64,000 bases of DNA from Pseudomonas sp. BCA17 (GCF_004519405.1 NZ_SGWI01000004.1:124001-188000), one strand, 5' to 3'. Positions 17,387-25,992 are shown, counted from the first letter of the stretch. Notes: generated by a model from the sequence alone, not told the origin. Made by a program: numbers and translations.

Positions 17387-18814
17387 TTAGAGATAACCAT
17401 CATCCTTGACGTTCAGCCCAATCACGTCTTCCGGGCTTATCATTCGTGTGCTTTTGATCAGGAAGTCCGTCTTGCTGTCCCCGTCCAGGTCTATCGCCAG
17501 CAGGTAGCGTCCCGATTGCGGATTGAACTTGATGAGGGTGTCACCCGCCTGACCGGTGTAGGCATTAACGAAGTTAAAGGCAACCTTGCCGTCAATGGCC
17601 ATTTGCGACAAATCGATCTTGTCCTGGCCGGTGTTGAAGTCCAACAGTAAATCGGCTTGGGTGCGGGTCGAGTCTGTGAAGGCGTTGAACTTGAAGGTAT
17701 TCCACCCTCCCCCGCCCACCAGGGTGTCTGCCCCCGCGCCGCCGATCATCACATTGTCCGCGCTGTTCCCCACGATCCGGTCATTACCACGGCCCCCGAT
17801 GGCATTTTCGATCACCGTGTTCTCAGCGATCCTGATGTTCTCCTTCATTCCACCCACGCTGGATCGCGAACCACCCCGCAAGTCGATCGACTGATCCTGC
17901 TCGAAACCGGAAAAATCAAATGTATCAACCCCTCGGTCATCCCAGACAGTGAAGTCTGGTTTATCGGAGGCGGACGTGAGGGTCATTTCCGGTTTTCCGG
18001 TATTGGAGTTGAAACCGTAGATAGTGTCATCCGACAGGGTTTTAACTCGGGGTTTCGCGTCGGCGGCAGGTTTGGATTCGCCTTGAGGTTTCGCATCAGC
18101 GGCGGGTTTGGTTTCGCCTTGAGGCTTCGCATCTGCGGCGGGTTTGGTATCACCTTGAGGTTTCACATCTGCGGCGGGTTTGGTTTCGCCTCGAGGTTTC
18201 GCATCTGCGGCGGGTTTGGTTTCGCCTCGAGGTTTCGCATCTGCGGCGGGTTTGGTATCGCCTTTTGGTTTCGTATCAACAGCGGGTTTGGTTTCGCCTC
18301 GAGGTTTCGCATCAACAGCGGGCTTGGTTTCGCCTTTGGGTTTTGCATCAACGGTGGGCTTGGTTTCGTCTTTGGGTTTTGCATCAACGGTGGGCTTGGT
18401 TTCGCCTTTGGGCTTCGCATCGATGACAGGTTTGGTTTCACCTTGAGGCTTGGGTTCACGAGTCGGCCGGGGTTCATCTCCCTGAGGCATAGGCTCACAG
18501 CTGGCAGTCGTCACGTTACCGTTGAACCCGATGATGGCCGAGAACGACAAGTTACTCAGGGCTGTTTCTCCAGGTTGCAACAATTTGGAGGGCACGCCGA
18601 CATTCTGGCTCGTTCCATAAAGGCGCTGCAGGCTGGAGAGCCCACTTGTCATCGCCATAGACAGGCTGAGCAACTGGGACCCCGTTGAGGACTGCCTGTC
18701 AGTAGCCGAATGTTCGTATTGGCCATGGTGACTCGAATGTACAGCAGGTAACGGCTGAGGAGCCACGTGAGTGGATACCTGGAGATTTACAACGGGAGCC
18801 TTCACATTAATCAT
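17387..18814 (-). CDS. Serralysin C-terminal (RTX) domain protein without protease, with 11 KPxGETKPAxDA repeats
   Basis: 475 residues. Residues 1-120 are low-complexity with one recognisable block, LSSLQRLYGTSQNVGVP, that resembles the start of the protease at 23148-24710. Residues 122-253 are eleven 12-residue repeats. Residues about 262-470 match the M10 serralysin C-terminal domain: TIYGFNSNTG, TFDFSGF, VIENAIGGRGNDRIVGN, GGAGADTLVGGGG, then DLLLDFNTGQDKIDLS. It ends DFLIKSTR...EDVIGL plus seven residues, close to the natural end of that domain, so type I secretion is likely. The zinc protease domain is absent. Last gene of the four-gene cluster; role unknown. Confidence 0.85.
   Translation of the reverse strand: MINVKAPVVNLQVSTHVAPQPLPAVHSSHHGQYEHSATDRQSSTGSQLLSLSMAMTSGLSSLQRLYGTSQNVGVPSKLLQPGETALSNLSFSAIIGFNGNVTTASCEPMPQGDEPRPTREPKPQGETKPVIDAKPKGETKPTVDAKPKDETKPTVDAKPKGETKPAVDAKPRGETKPAVDTKPKGDTKPAADAKPRGETKPAADAKPRGETKPAADVKPQGDTKPAADAKPQGETKPAADAKPQGESKPAADAKPRVKTLSDDTIYGFNSNTGKPEMTLTSASDKPDFTVWDDRGVDTFDFSGFEQDQSIDLRGGSRSSVGGMKENIRIAENTVIENAIGGRGNDRIVGNSADNVMIGGAGADTLVGGGGWNTFKFNAFTDSTRTQADLLLDFNTGQDKIDLSQMAIDGKVAFNFVNAYTGQAGDTLIKFNPQSGRYLLAIDLDGDSKTDFLIKSTRMISPEDVIGLNVKDDGYL
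18056..18451 (-). repeat. Tandem 36-bp coding repeat, 11 units
   Basis: Encodes KPxGETKPAxDA eleven times (residues 122-253 of the host gene) without frame change. The distal units toward the RTX domain are nearly identical (KPRGETKPAADA, KPQGETKPAADA), while the proximal ones vary more (PVIDA, PTVDA), suggesting recent expansion at one end. Confidence 0.95.
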
Positions 18815-19037
18815 AATGACATCTTCTCTTTAAGTTTAAATAACAACGACCCAACACTTCGCAATAGTAGAACTTACGAATTCTTAAATAGTCATTTCCG
18901 GGCAATAGCTCACCCATCCACAAGGCAGTTACGGCGACGCCTTAACTTGCCGAGCACTGACAAAAAACTATTTCCATCAAACTGTTTGCAAACTGATCAG
19001 GCGATCAGCGAGAGACTTACATATTCGAATAACAGGC

Positions 19038-20792
19038 TTACTTAAAAGTATTGCGCGCGTTTTTATTATTCAACGGCTCGACTCGCCATGCCCGCGCAGT
19101 AAACGCAGCCCTGTCAAAGGCCGACATCAGCGTCGATCGACGCTCTGCGGATTTGGCACGAAATTTATGAGCTTCGTTAATGTTCCCGGCACTCACTTGC
19201 ACTTCGCACAGATCAGTTGGAGGAAGTGGACACGGCTCTGGCTTCGGTTCACGGAGGGCCGGTCCCGGATCCTTGGGATTGCACTCAGGCTCGCGTGGGA
19301 TCGGCTTCGGCTCAGGCGGTTTTGATCGCGGCGCAGGCTCACAGGGATCGGGACGCGGCTGAGGCTCGCACTCATCCGCACGTGGCTGCGGCTTTGGCTC
19401 CTTTGGCACAGGGCGCGGCTGCGGCTTTGGCTCTTTCGGATCGGGTGCCGGTGCCGGGTTATCACCCTTTGCGTGGACATCTCCAGCCTTCATCTGACCG
19501 ATGCTTTTTATCAACAGGTCGGCCTTGCCGTTGCCTGTCAGGTCCAGGGCCAGGCTTCCTTCGCGGCTGCCCTCGTCGTACTTCAGCACGACTTGTCCTG
19601 GTTGACCGGTTAAATGATCGACGAACTTGAACGCCTTGATACCTGTGCCTTTCAAAACTGCGGACAGATCAATCGTGTCTGCGCCGCTTTCAAAATCCAG
19701 AATCACATCGGGGTTGTCCGGGGCGGAGTCACTGGCCCGGTCATAGACAAAGGTGTCGCCCCCGCCACCGCCTTGCAGACGATCTGCACCGCCGCCACCT
19801 TTGAGGCGATTGGCGACCTGATTGCCCACCAGCGTGTCATTCCCGTTACCCCCAACGGCGTTTTCCACCACGACACCCTTGGCGATGGAGACATTGCCCT
19901 TTAACTTACCCACATCTGAAAACGACTCGGCATTGAGATTGATCTTCTGGTTCTGTGAAAACCCGGAGAAATCCAGTGTGTCGTTCCCACCGCCGTCCCA
20001 CACGCAGAAAATAGGATTGTCGTTGGCCGCCTTCAAACTGAGGGCTTCACGGTTCGTGTTGGAATTGAACCCGTACGTGGTGTCGGTATTACGGGTCTTG
20101 GTGTTCGCACCGTAGAGCTTCTGGATGGCCGCAATGTCATCCATCATCGGCGCAGAGGGGTTCAACGATTTGAAATCGTGTCCGGGCTGATTTTTCTCCG
20201 AGAAGTAGCTCATCACCGAGCGCGCCCGGGTATCCCCCGCATACTCCGCGTGAAGCCCATAGTCGCCAAAACCATCATAACCACCGGGGTGTTCCAACCC
20301 GATGGAGTGGCCGATTTCATGGATAAGCACTTCGCGAAAAAAACTGCCTATCTCAGGGGCTGCCCCCACATCCCGGGTGCCAATATTTGCGAACGTTCGA
20401 TTCATGGATGCATTGGGGAGCGAGGCCACACCAGACGGCGTTCCGGCCATATCATTGATATCGACATGACCGTCAGCTTTTTGCGCATTCTCAGTGAATG
20501 TCACATTGGCAACATCTTGCCAGGACTGCAGTGCCTGCCTGGCCTGATCCGCCTGCTGCGGGGTAAAACCCTTGGAAATCCGAAACGACAAGTCAATGTT
20601 CTTGTCGCCATCGCGATCATGAAACCGGTAGCCGCCTCGAGTAATTTGCTTTCCAGCCTGCTCTGTCGTTAATACGGCCTTCTTACTGCCCAGGGTGTAC
20701 GTTTCGATAGGCCGCTCAGGGCTGATACTGCTCCAGGGATCAGGTGCCTTGTTTACACTAACGTCAGTAGCGGGTGGTCCTGGTACTCTCAT
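19038..20792 (-). CDS. Serralysin-type M10B zinc metalloprotease with Cys/Pro-rich tail
   Basis: 584 residues. A short propeptide-like start precedes LTTEQAGKQITRGG (about residue 41). The zinc site is complete: HEIGHSIGLEH with H158, E159, H162 and H168, and Met-turn SVMSYF with M194 and Y196. The RTX/M10_C domain spans about residues 238-440 (NAVGGNGNDTLVGN, GGGGADRLQGGGGGDTFVYDR). Unlike AprA or serralysin it does not end there: residues 443-530 are proline-rich repeats (PKEPKPQPR) with cysteines at about 475, 484, 504, 521 and 529, then a basic tail to 584. Probably secreted by a type I system encoded elsewhere. Confidence is high for the enzyme fold and low for its target. Confidence 0.92.
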   Translation of the reverse strand: MRVPGPPATDVSVNKAPDPWSSISPERPIETYTLGSKKAVLTTEQAGKQITRGGYRFHDRDGDKNIDLSFRISKGFTPQQADQARQALQSWQDVANVTFTENAQKADGHVDINDMAGTPSGVASLPNASMNRTFANIGTRDVGAAPEIGSFFREVLIHEIGHSIGLEHPGGYDGFGDYGLHAEYAGDTRARSVMSYFSEKNQPGHDFKSLNPSAPMMDDIAAIQKLYGANTKTRNTDTTYGFNSNTNREALSLKAANDNPIFCVWDGGGNDTLDFSGFSQNQKINLNAESFSDVGKLKGNVSIAKGVVVENAVGGNGNDTLVGNQVANRLKGGGGADRLQGGGGGDTFVYDRASDSAPDNPDVILDFESGADTIDLSAVLKGTGIKAFKFVDHLTGQPGQVVLKYDEGSREGSLALDLTGNGKADLLIKSIGQMKAGDVHAKGDNPAPAPDPKEPKPQPRPVPKEPKPQPRADECEPQPRPDPCEPAPRSKPPEPKPIPREPECNPKDPGPALREPKPEPCPLPPTDLCEVQVSAGNINEAHKFRAKSAERRSTLMSAFDRAAFTARAWRVEPLNNKNARNTFK

Positions 20793-21600
20793 AAACCAAA
20801 GTCCTCATTTAGATCAAACTCGGTGTGAACAATCGCCAAACTCGAGATACCGAACCTGCGCTCTACAAGAGCGGCACTGGTTGTCGGCACACCTTTAAGT
20901 TCGCACAGAGTCGCAGAGTGTTCCAGGCACTAATTAATTCACCTCGACACATTCTAAATCCCTATCACACTTTTTCTGATCCTTGCAAAACCCTGAAACC
21001 ACGCGCGCATCCATTACATAACCTGAACACCTACAACCCACTGACTTTGCAGAAAAAACATAAGATAAAGCACACTGGAAATCAGAATATTTTCATTACA
21101 TTGCTCATAATCAGATAACACCACCCCCTTCAAAATCCAAACTTGATCACCCACATATCTACAACACCTACATAACTAGCTACCCAGTGCAAAGATCTCA
21201 GCATTTAGCTTGAGTGAAAAATTCGACATTTCAATTAAATAGAGTCTTCTCTGTCCCACGACGGTAAGTTAATGCACTACAGCACTCCTTCTACCTGACA
21301 AACCAAGTCTTGGGCGTGTGAAGAATAAAAGGAAGGCGCACGCATCAACCGGGTCGACAAGGCGGCCCAATGCACACATTTTTCAGAGAAGTTGAGCAGG
21401 AGGGGGGTTCATGCCCTGACGGGCGACGGACGCCTACATGGAGCCTTGAGGCTGCCATACTGACTTCAGAAGCAGGCTTGAACGCGATGCCAGGCGCGTA
21501 TCAAGCCTGTAAACAGATAAGCGTGAGGCGGGTTGTTATTGCGAAAACAAGATCAGCACCAGGTTTGCGTGCACATCAGCTGAGCGCACGGCTCATGGGT
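20793..21600. other. 808-bp AT-rich gap inside the serralysin cluster
   Basis: No convincing gene on either strand; the one open frame here (21370-21954, plus) runs mostly antisense to the next gene. The stretch 20930-21260 is strikingly AT-rich compared with flanking coding DNA. It must contain the promoter of the protease gene that starts at 20792; I found no clear consensus promoter or conserved motif shared with the other cluster members. Confidence 0.5.
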
Positions 21601-22803
21601 TCAAGACAACCCGATGACATCTTCCGGGCCAAACGGTCGAGTACTCTTTATCAGGAAGTCACTGCGGCGATCACCCGACATATCGACCGCCAGAAAATAG
21701 CGTCCGCTGTTTGCATTGTATTTAATGACGGTGTCCCCAGGTCTCCCCGTGAAGCTGTGCACCAGGTTCAGCCTGACACCGGCCGCATTGGCCATGTCGC
21801 ACAGATCAATCTTGTCCCAACCCGATTTGAAATCCGTGAGCAGGTCGGCATTCGAATAACTGGAATCGGCCGCCGCATTATATTTGAAGACGTTACTTCC
21901 GCCGCCGCCACTCAGCGTATCTGCACCTTCCCCCCCGACCAGAACGTTATCTGATGCGTTACCGATTATTCGATCATTGCCTGAACCACCCACGGCATTT
22001 TCAATCTTCGAGTTACGGCTGATATAAACATTATTAGCCATCCCACCAACGCTGGAATAAGTACCTGCCCCAAGATTGATAATCTGGTGCTGCTTGAAGC
22101 CGGAAAAGTCCAGGGTGTCATTACCCTCTGTATCCTTAACGTTGAACCATGGTTCGTCATAGGCGGATACCAGGGACGTTTGCGTATTCCCGGTATTGGA
22201 ATTGAATCCATACCGGGTATCGTCTGGAGAATGTTGCGCCGGCTGCGGGCACGGCTCAGGCTTCGGGCTTGGCTTCAGGACAGGCTGCGGACACGGCTCT
22301 GGCTTTGAGGCCGGCTCCAGCACAGGCCGCGGACACGGCTCTGGCTTTGGGGCTGGCTCCAGAACAGGCCGCGGACATGGTTCTGGCTCAGGGGCCGGGC
22401 ATGCCGCCACGGCAGGCTTCGGACTTGGCTTGGGTTCAGGTGCCGGGCGCGGATCAGACCCGGCCCATGGCACGTATCGGGCAAAAGCCTGCTGGAATTC
22501 CATGTAGGTCCTGGCGAATAGGCTCATTACATCGCCCATCCGCGCAAAGCCCCCGACACCCTGCTGATTGCCACCGGTGAAGGACAATAGGTTCGCGCTC
22601 CCCGGGCCCGCCCATCCTCTGTCGAATACGTTGGGTGCCGGGGCATTTACCGTGGACGGAAAACGACTATTTGCAGAGTAGTTATGCAGGCGGGAGGAAC
22701 CGGACGTCATCGTCCCACCGGGCCAACTACTCAAAGTGGACTGCTCCGAAGAGCGCGATGAACCATACGCCTGAAAACTGACATTAGAGCCATGAACCTT
22801 CAT
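21601..22803 (-). CDS. Serralysin C-terminal (RTX) domain protein without protease, with Cys/Pro repeat stalk
   Basis: 400 residues. Residues 1-115 are Ser/Gly/Asn-rich; about 118-190 form a proline stalk whose core is a 14-residue repeat EPCPRPVLEPAPKP; about 194-400 are the M10_C/RTX domain (DTRYGFNSNTG, NDTLDFSGF, ENAVGGSGNDRIIGN, GGEGADTLSGGGG, DLLTDFKSGWDKIDL). It ends DFLIKSTR...GPEDVIGLS, the natural domain end, consistent with a type I signal. It has the same plan as the gene at 17387-18814, and their RTX halves are close relatives. No zinc site. Function unknown. Confidence 0.85.
   Translation of the reverse strand: MKVHGSNVSFQAYGSSRSSEQSTLSSWPGGTMTSGSSRLHNYSANSRFPSTVNAPAPNVFDRGWAGPGSANLLSFTGGNQQGVGGFARMGDVMSLFARTYMEFQQAFARYVPWAGSDPRPAPEPKPSPKPAVAACPAPEPEPCPRPVLEPAPKPEPCPRPVLEPASKPEPCPQPVLKPSPKPEPCPQPAQHSPDDTRYGFNSNTGNTQTSLVSAYDEPWFNVKDTEGNDTLDFSGFKQHQIINLGAGTYSSVGGMANNVYISRNSKIENAVGGSGNDRIIGNASDNVLVGGEGADTLSGGGGSNVFKYNAAADSSYSNADLLTDFKSGWDKIDLCDMANAAGVRLNLVHSFTGRPGDTVIKYNANSGRYFLAVDMSGDRRSDFLIKSTRPFGPEDVIGLS
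22234..22383 (-). repeat. Tandem 42-bp coding repeat, about 3.5 units
   Basis: Encodes EPCPRPVLEPAPKP, EPCPRPVLEPASKP, EPCPQPVLKPSPKP and a partial EPCPQPAQ (residues 141-190 of the host protein), each with one cysteine. Confidence 0.92.
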
Positions 22804-23147
22804 AAACCGACACTCTCCATCCAGAAAAACACTATTAGTACAAACAATGACAATCCATTGCGCAAATCAAACACACATCGAAAACAAATGAGCATTCGAC
22901 CAAAGCAGCGCTAAATTCTCACGGCAAAAAAAGAGCGACAACATCTTATTTATTTCAGACTAAAACACGCACCACCGCTGACAAAAAGAGCAAGACAAAA
23001 AACATTATTGGCAACTTTAAAAAACAATTACCTGCCAAATCGTCTATCAAGCGCAGACAACAGAAAGCTCACATTAAAAAAACTTCATACTCTGTAATGC
23101 ATTGCTCTTTAACACCCTGCATTCAGCCGCGTAGATTTAAACGGATT
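22804..23147. other. 344-bp AT-rich intergenic region
   Basis: Lies between the end of the upstream protease gene and the start of the Cys/Pro-stalk gene. AT-rich, no gene seen and no clear terminator hairpin. Presumably holds a promoter for the gene starting at 22803 (GGAGAG ribosome site just upstream of its ATG). Confidence 0.4.
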
Positions 23148-24710
23148 TTATTTGAACCATGAAAGAACTCGGTCTACCCACCCCGTGACCACCGTGGACA
23201 ATTTATTCACCGTTCTTTTAAAGAGCCCCGCCAAGCCGGAAGTGCGCGGAGTCGGATCCGCAACCAAGTCGGGAATCGGGTCGGCCTCAGGGGTCGGCTC
23301 GTTAGTCGGTTCTGGTTCAGGACTCGGTTCCGTGTCCGGTGCGACCGTCGGCGCCGCGGCGTTCCAGATCACATCCGTCTGCTTGATCTGGCCATGGCTG
23401 AGGATCAGCAGATCAGCCTCGCCGCTGCCCGTCGTATCCACAGCCAGGCGGTAACGATTTGTACTTGAATCATGACTGAGTACGGCGTCGCCGGCCTGGC
23501 CGCTGAGCCGCTCGGAGAAGTTCAAGGCCTTGAGGCCCGTAGCCCGAAGCACACCGGAAACGTCGATACGGTCGACGCCGCTGGTGAAGTCCTCAAGGGT
23601 GTCGGGCTTTCCTGGGGTCGAGTCACTGACGCGGTCATAAACGAAAGTGTCCGATCCGGCGCCGCCACGCAACTTATCGCTGCCCCTACCGCCTTTAAGG
23701 CGGTTATCCCCGTCATTCCCCATCAACGTATCGTCACCGTATCCACCGACGGCATTTTCGATGATCACCCCTTTGGCAATGGAGACGTTTCCCCGTAGCC
23801 CCCCGACGTCCGAGAAAGTCTCGGCAGCGAGGTTGATATTCTGGTTATGGGCAAACCCGGAGAAATCCAGCGTATCGTTGCCGGCGCCGTCCCACACCGT
23901 AAATACCGGCTTCTCAGTTGCCTGCTTCAGGCTATAGACCTCGCGACCGGCGTTGGAGTTGAAGCCATACGTGGTATCGGTGTTTCGGGTCTTGCTGTTT
24001 TTCCCATACAGCCGTTGGACCGCTGCGATATCGTCCATCATGGGCGTGCCCGGGGTTTGGTTGGCGAAGTTGTGCCCTGGTTGATTCGTCTCCTCCCAAT
24101 AACTCATGACACTGCGCGCTTTGGTGTCTTGCGCATAGACCGCGGAATTGTTGTAGCTGTGACCGAGGCCGTCGTAATCGCCCGGATGACTGAGCCCCAG
24201 GGTATGCCCCAGCTCATGGATCGCCAAACCGAGGAAGGCACTGCCTATCGCCGGCTTACGCTCGGCGCCCCCGGTGCCTATATTGGCGGTGACTTGCGAT
24301 TGAGACCGGTCAGGCATGTACGCATGGCCTGACCAGGAGCCCGGCACGCCATTGACCGTGATATGACCATCAGTATTCGAACCGTTTTCAACGAAGTTGA
24401 TGTTTGTAACATCCGCCCAGTATTGCAGGGCTTCCCTGATGCGCACCTTCTGAGGCTCGGTAAAACCTCCAACAAGGTTAAACCCGACAACAACTTTATT
24501 ATCTCCATTGCGATCATAAAACCTGCAACCGTCGCGGGTTATATGCTTGGCCGCCTGGTCCGTGGTAAATGCGCGTTTTGTGCCGGCCCACTTTAAAGCC
24601 TTGTTTTCAGCGGCTGGCGGCGGTTCGTAGGAAGAGGAATCGGGGTGCGATAGGAAAGGATGTCTGACGGGGATCTGCATGCCATAAATACTCTGGAGCG
24701 TTGAGAGCAA
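23148..24710 (-). CDS. Serralysin-type M10B zinc metalloprotease with Pro-rich linker and cationic amphipathic tail
   Basis: 520 residues from TTG 24710, or 510 from ATG 24680. The TTG start is preferred because residues 2-10 (LSTLQSIYG) resemble LSSLQRLYG in the cluster protein at 17387-18814. Zinc site HELGHTLGLSH (H165, E166, H169, H175) and Met-turn VMSYW (M202, Y204) are complete. The M10_C/RTX domain is at about 246-448 (ENAVGGYGDDTLMGN, GGRGSDKLRGGAGSDTFVYDR). Residues 452-488 are a Pro/Glu linker, and the last 30 residues alternate hydrophobic and Lys/Arg with three tryptophan/phenylalanine near the end (WVDRVLSWFK). First gene of the cluster. The extracellular target is unknown. Confidence 0.92.
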   Translation of the reverse strand: MLSTLQSIYGMQIPVRHPFLSHPDSSSYEPPPAAENKALKWAGTKRAFTTDQAAKHITRDGCRFYDRNGDNKVVVGFNLVGGFTEPQKVRIREALQYWADVTNINFVENGSNTDGHITVNGVPGSWSGHAYMPDRSQSQVTANIGTGGAERKPAIGSAFLGLAIHELGHTLGLSHPGDYDGLGHSYNNSAVYAQDTKARSVMSYWEETNQPGHNFANQTPGTPMMDDIAAVQRLYGKNSKTRNTDTTYGFNSNAGREVYSLKQATEKPVFTVWDGAGNDTLDFSGFAHNQNINLAAETFSDVGGLRGNVSIAKGVIIENAVGGYGDDTLMGNDGDNRLKGGRGSDKLRGGAGSDTFVYDRVSDSTPGKPDTLEDFTSGVDRIDVSGVLRATGLKALNFSERLSGQAGDAVLSHDSSTNRYRLAVDTTGSGEADLLILSHGQIKQTDVIWNAAAPTVAPDTEPSPEPEPTNEPTPEADPIPDLVADPTPRTSGLAGLFKRTVNKLSTVVTGWVDRVLSWFK

Positions 24711-25035
24711 TCAGTCCATATATGAATTATCGACGCTGACCAGTCCGTTGCCAGCCCGATAAAACTCCCATATATAAAACACGCCAACCACCCCGACTTT
24801 ATTGCAAAACCACTGCCTGAACACAGCCAAATACAAAGCCACACGCACCGATATATTTCAAATATTCAACAAGTTGTTTTCAAACGAAAAATACCTGGCA
24901 ATAAGCCAACCATCACTTCAATTTAAAACATTAAGAAACCCACCCAAATGCACCGGTAAATAGTGGGACACACTCGTTACGCCTGTCTCACTTTCAACAC
25001 GTCCGATGCCTACATTGCGTCATGAAACGCTGATG
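24711..25035. other. AT-rich upstream region of the serralysin cluster
   Basis: 325 bp between the cluster's first gene and the end of phnN, visibly AT-rich (runs such as ATATATTTCAAATATTC). No gene seen. It should hold the promoter of the protease gene; none could be assigned with confidence. Confidence 0.4.
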
Positions 25036-25608
25036 TCAGGCGCATGCCAGGTCCCCGTGATCCAGGCAGCACAGCAGGCGCTCAACGGTATGCTCCAGGG
25101 GCCCGGAGTTATCCAGCACGAACAACCCCGCACCATTGCCGGTGATCAGCTCCGCGGTGAACCGTGCATTGCGTGCCAGACGCTCTTCAATGTCTGCAAG
25201 CGACTCACGCCCACGCGCCATCAAGCGCTCGCGCAACACCGCTTGATCCACCGTCAACAGCAACACCAGCGAGGAGGGATAGCGCTCGCGAGTCTGCGCC
25301 AGGTGCGCACGGGAGCCATTGACCAGCACGTCCTCCCCTGCCGCCAGCCAGTCGTCGATTTCCTTGGGGATACCATAAGACAAGCCATTGGCCTGCCAAC
25401 TGAGGGCAAATGCGCCCTCGCCCTGCATCGCCGCAAACTGCTCCGGGCTTACACCTTGCGCCGCTTCGCCGACTGCCTCCGCCGAACGCGTGATCACGCG
25501 GCGCACAATGCGGCAGCCGCGTTCGAGCAAACGTGGGCGAGCGGCATCCAGCAGGCTGTCCTTGCCCGAACCCGATGGCCCGATGAGATAGATCAACCTG
25601 CCCGCCAT
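25036..25608 (-). CDS. phnN: Ribose 1,5-bisphosphate phosphokinase
   Basis: 190 residues from ATG 25608 (MAGRLIYLIGPSGSGKDSLLDAA). Walker A is GPSGSGKD at residues 10-17, followed by the guanylate-kinase-like fold with RRVITRSAEA and FALSWQANGLSYGIP, diagnostic of PhnN. It phosphorylates ribose 1,5-bisphosphate to PRPP at the end of the C-P lyase pathway. The other C-P lyase genes are absent from the window; the open frame upstream is a remnant of phnM. PhnN may persist because it can supply PRPP independently. Confidence 0.92.
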   Translation of the reverse strand: MAGRLIYLIGPSGSGKDSLLDAARPRLLERGCRIVRRVITRSAEAVGEAAQGVSPEQFAAMQGEGAFALSWQANGLSYGIPKEIDDWLAAGEDVLVNGSRAHLAQTRERYPSSLVLLLTVDQAVLRERLMARGRESLADIEERLARNARFTAELITGNGAGLFVLDNSGPLEHTVERLLCCLDHGDLACA

Positions 25609-25788
25609 CAACACACCCTCTTCGCTTGTCGCAGACTTATTGAGCCCCGCCGCCTGCTGCAGGCTGGCCGGGTAGCAGTCGCTGGAAAGTATATCCGGCA
25701 ATCCCTCGGCCGCCAGGCCGGCGGCGGTCACATTACCCGAGCACGCCCCTCCGCGCACTCCATTCGGCGCGTCTATCGGCAGGTTCAT
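25609..25788 (-). pseudogene. phnM: Remnant of phnM fused in frame ahead of phnN
   Basis: The open frame reading into phnN carries DAPNGVRGGACSGNVTAAG and EGLPDILSSDCYPASL, which I recognise as the PhnM segment APNVVRGGSHSGNVSA..LLDILSSDYYPASL. PhnM is the triphosphate phosphohydrolase of C-P lyase and normally about 380 residues; only about 50 remain, and the SH of the SHSGN motif has become AC. The frame has no stop before phnN, so a fusion protein could be made from ATG 25788, but phnN has its own start. Confidence 0.75.
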
Positions 25789-25992
25789 GTTCAGTACCCG
25801 ACGAGGCGTTACAGGGTGAGGCTGCCAGTACGCTTGCAGTGCGCGAACATGAACAAACCCACAGGATTTTTTGTAGCCCCCCCTCCCACTTTTGCCCGGC
25901 GGTGATTGGCAGAGTAGCTTTCAACCCCATGAAAAAGGCGACCCGAAGGTCTAATGCCAGTCAGTTAAGCGATAGAGCGGACAACGAGTAAC

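Noticed and set aside
18056..18451. Regular 36-bp repeats that could suggest a CRISPR array
   Set aside because: The repeats are contiguous without spacers and encode an in-frame 12-residue protein repeat.
21370..21954. 194-codon plus-strand frame in the serralysin cluster
   Set aside because: More than half runs antisense to the RTX gene and it lacks a ribosome site and any known motif.
17387..24710. Type I secretion genes or an AprI-type inhibitor within the cluster
   Set aside because: Both strands of the gaps were read and no ABC, membrane-fusion or small inhibitor gene was found.
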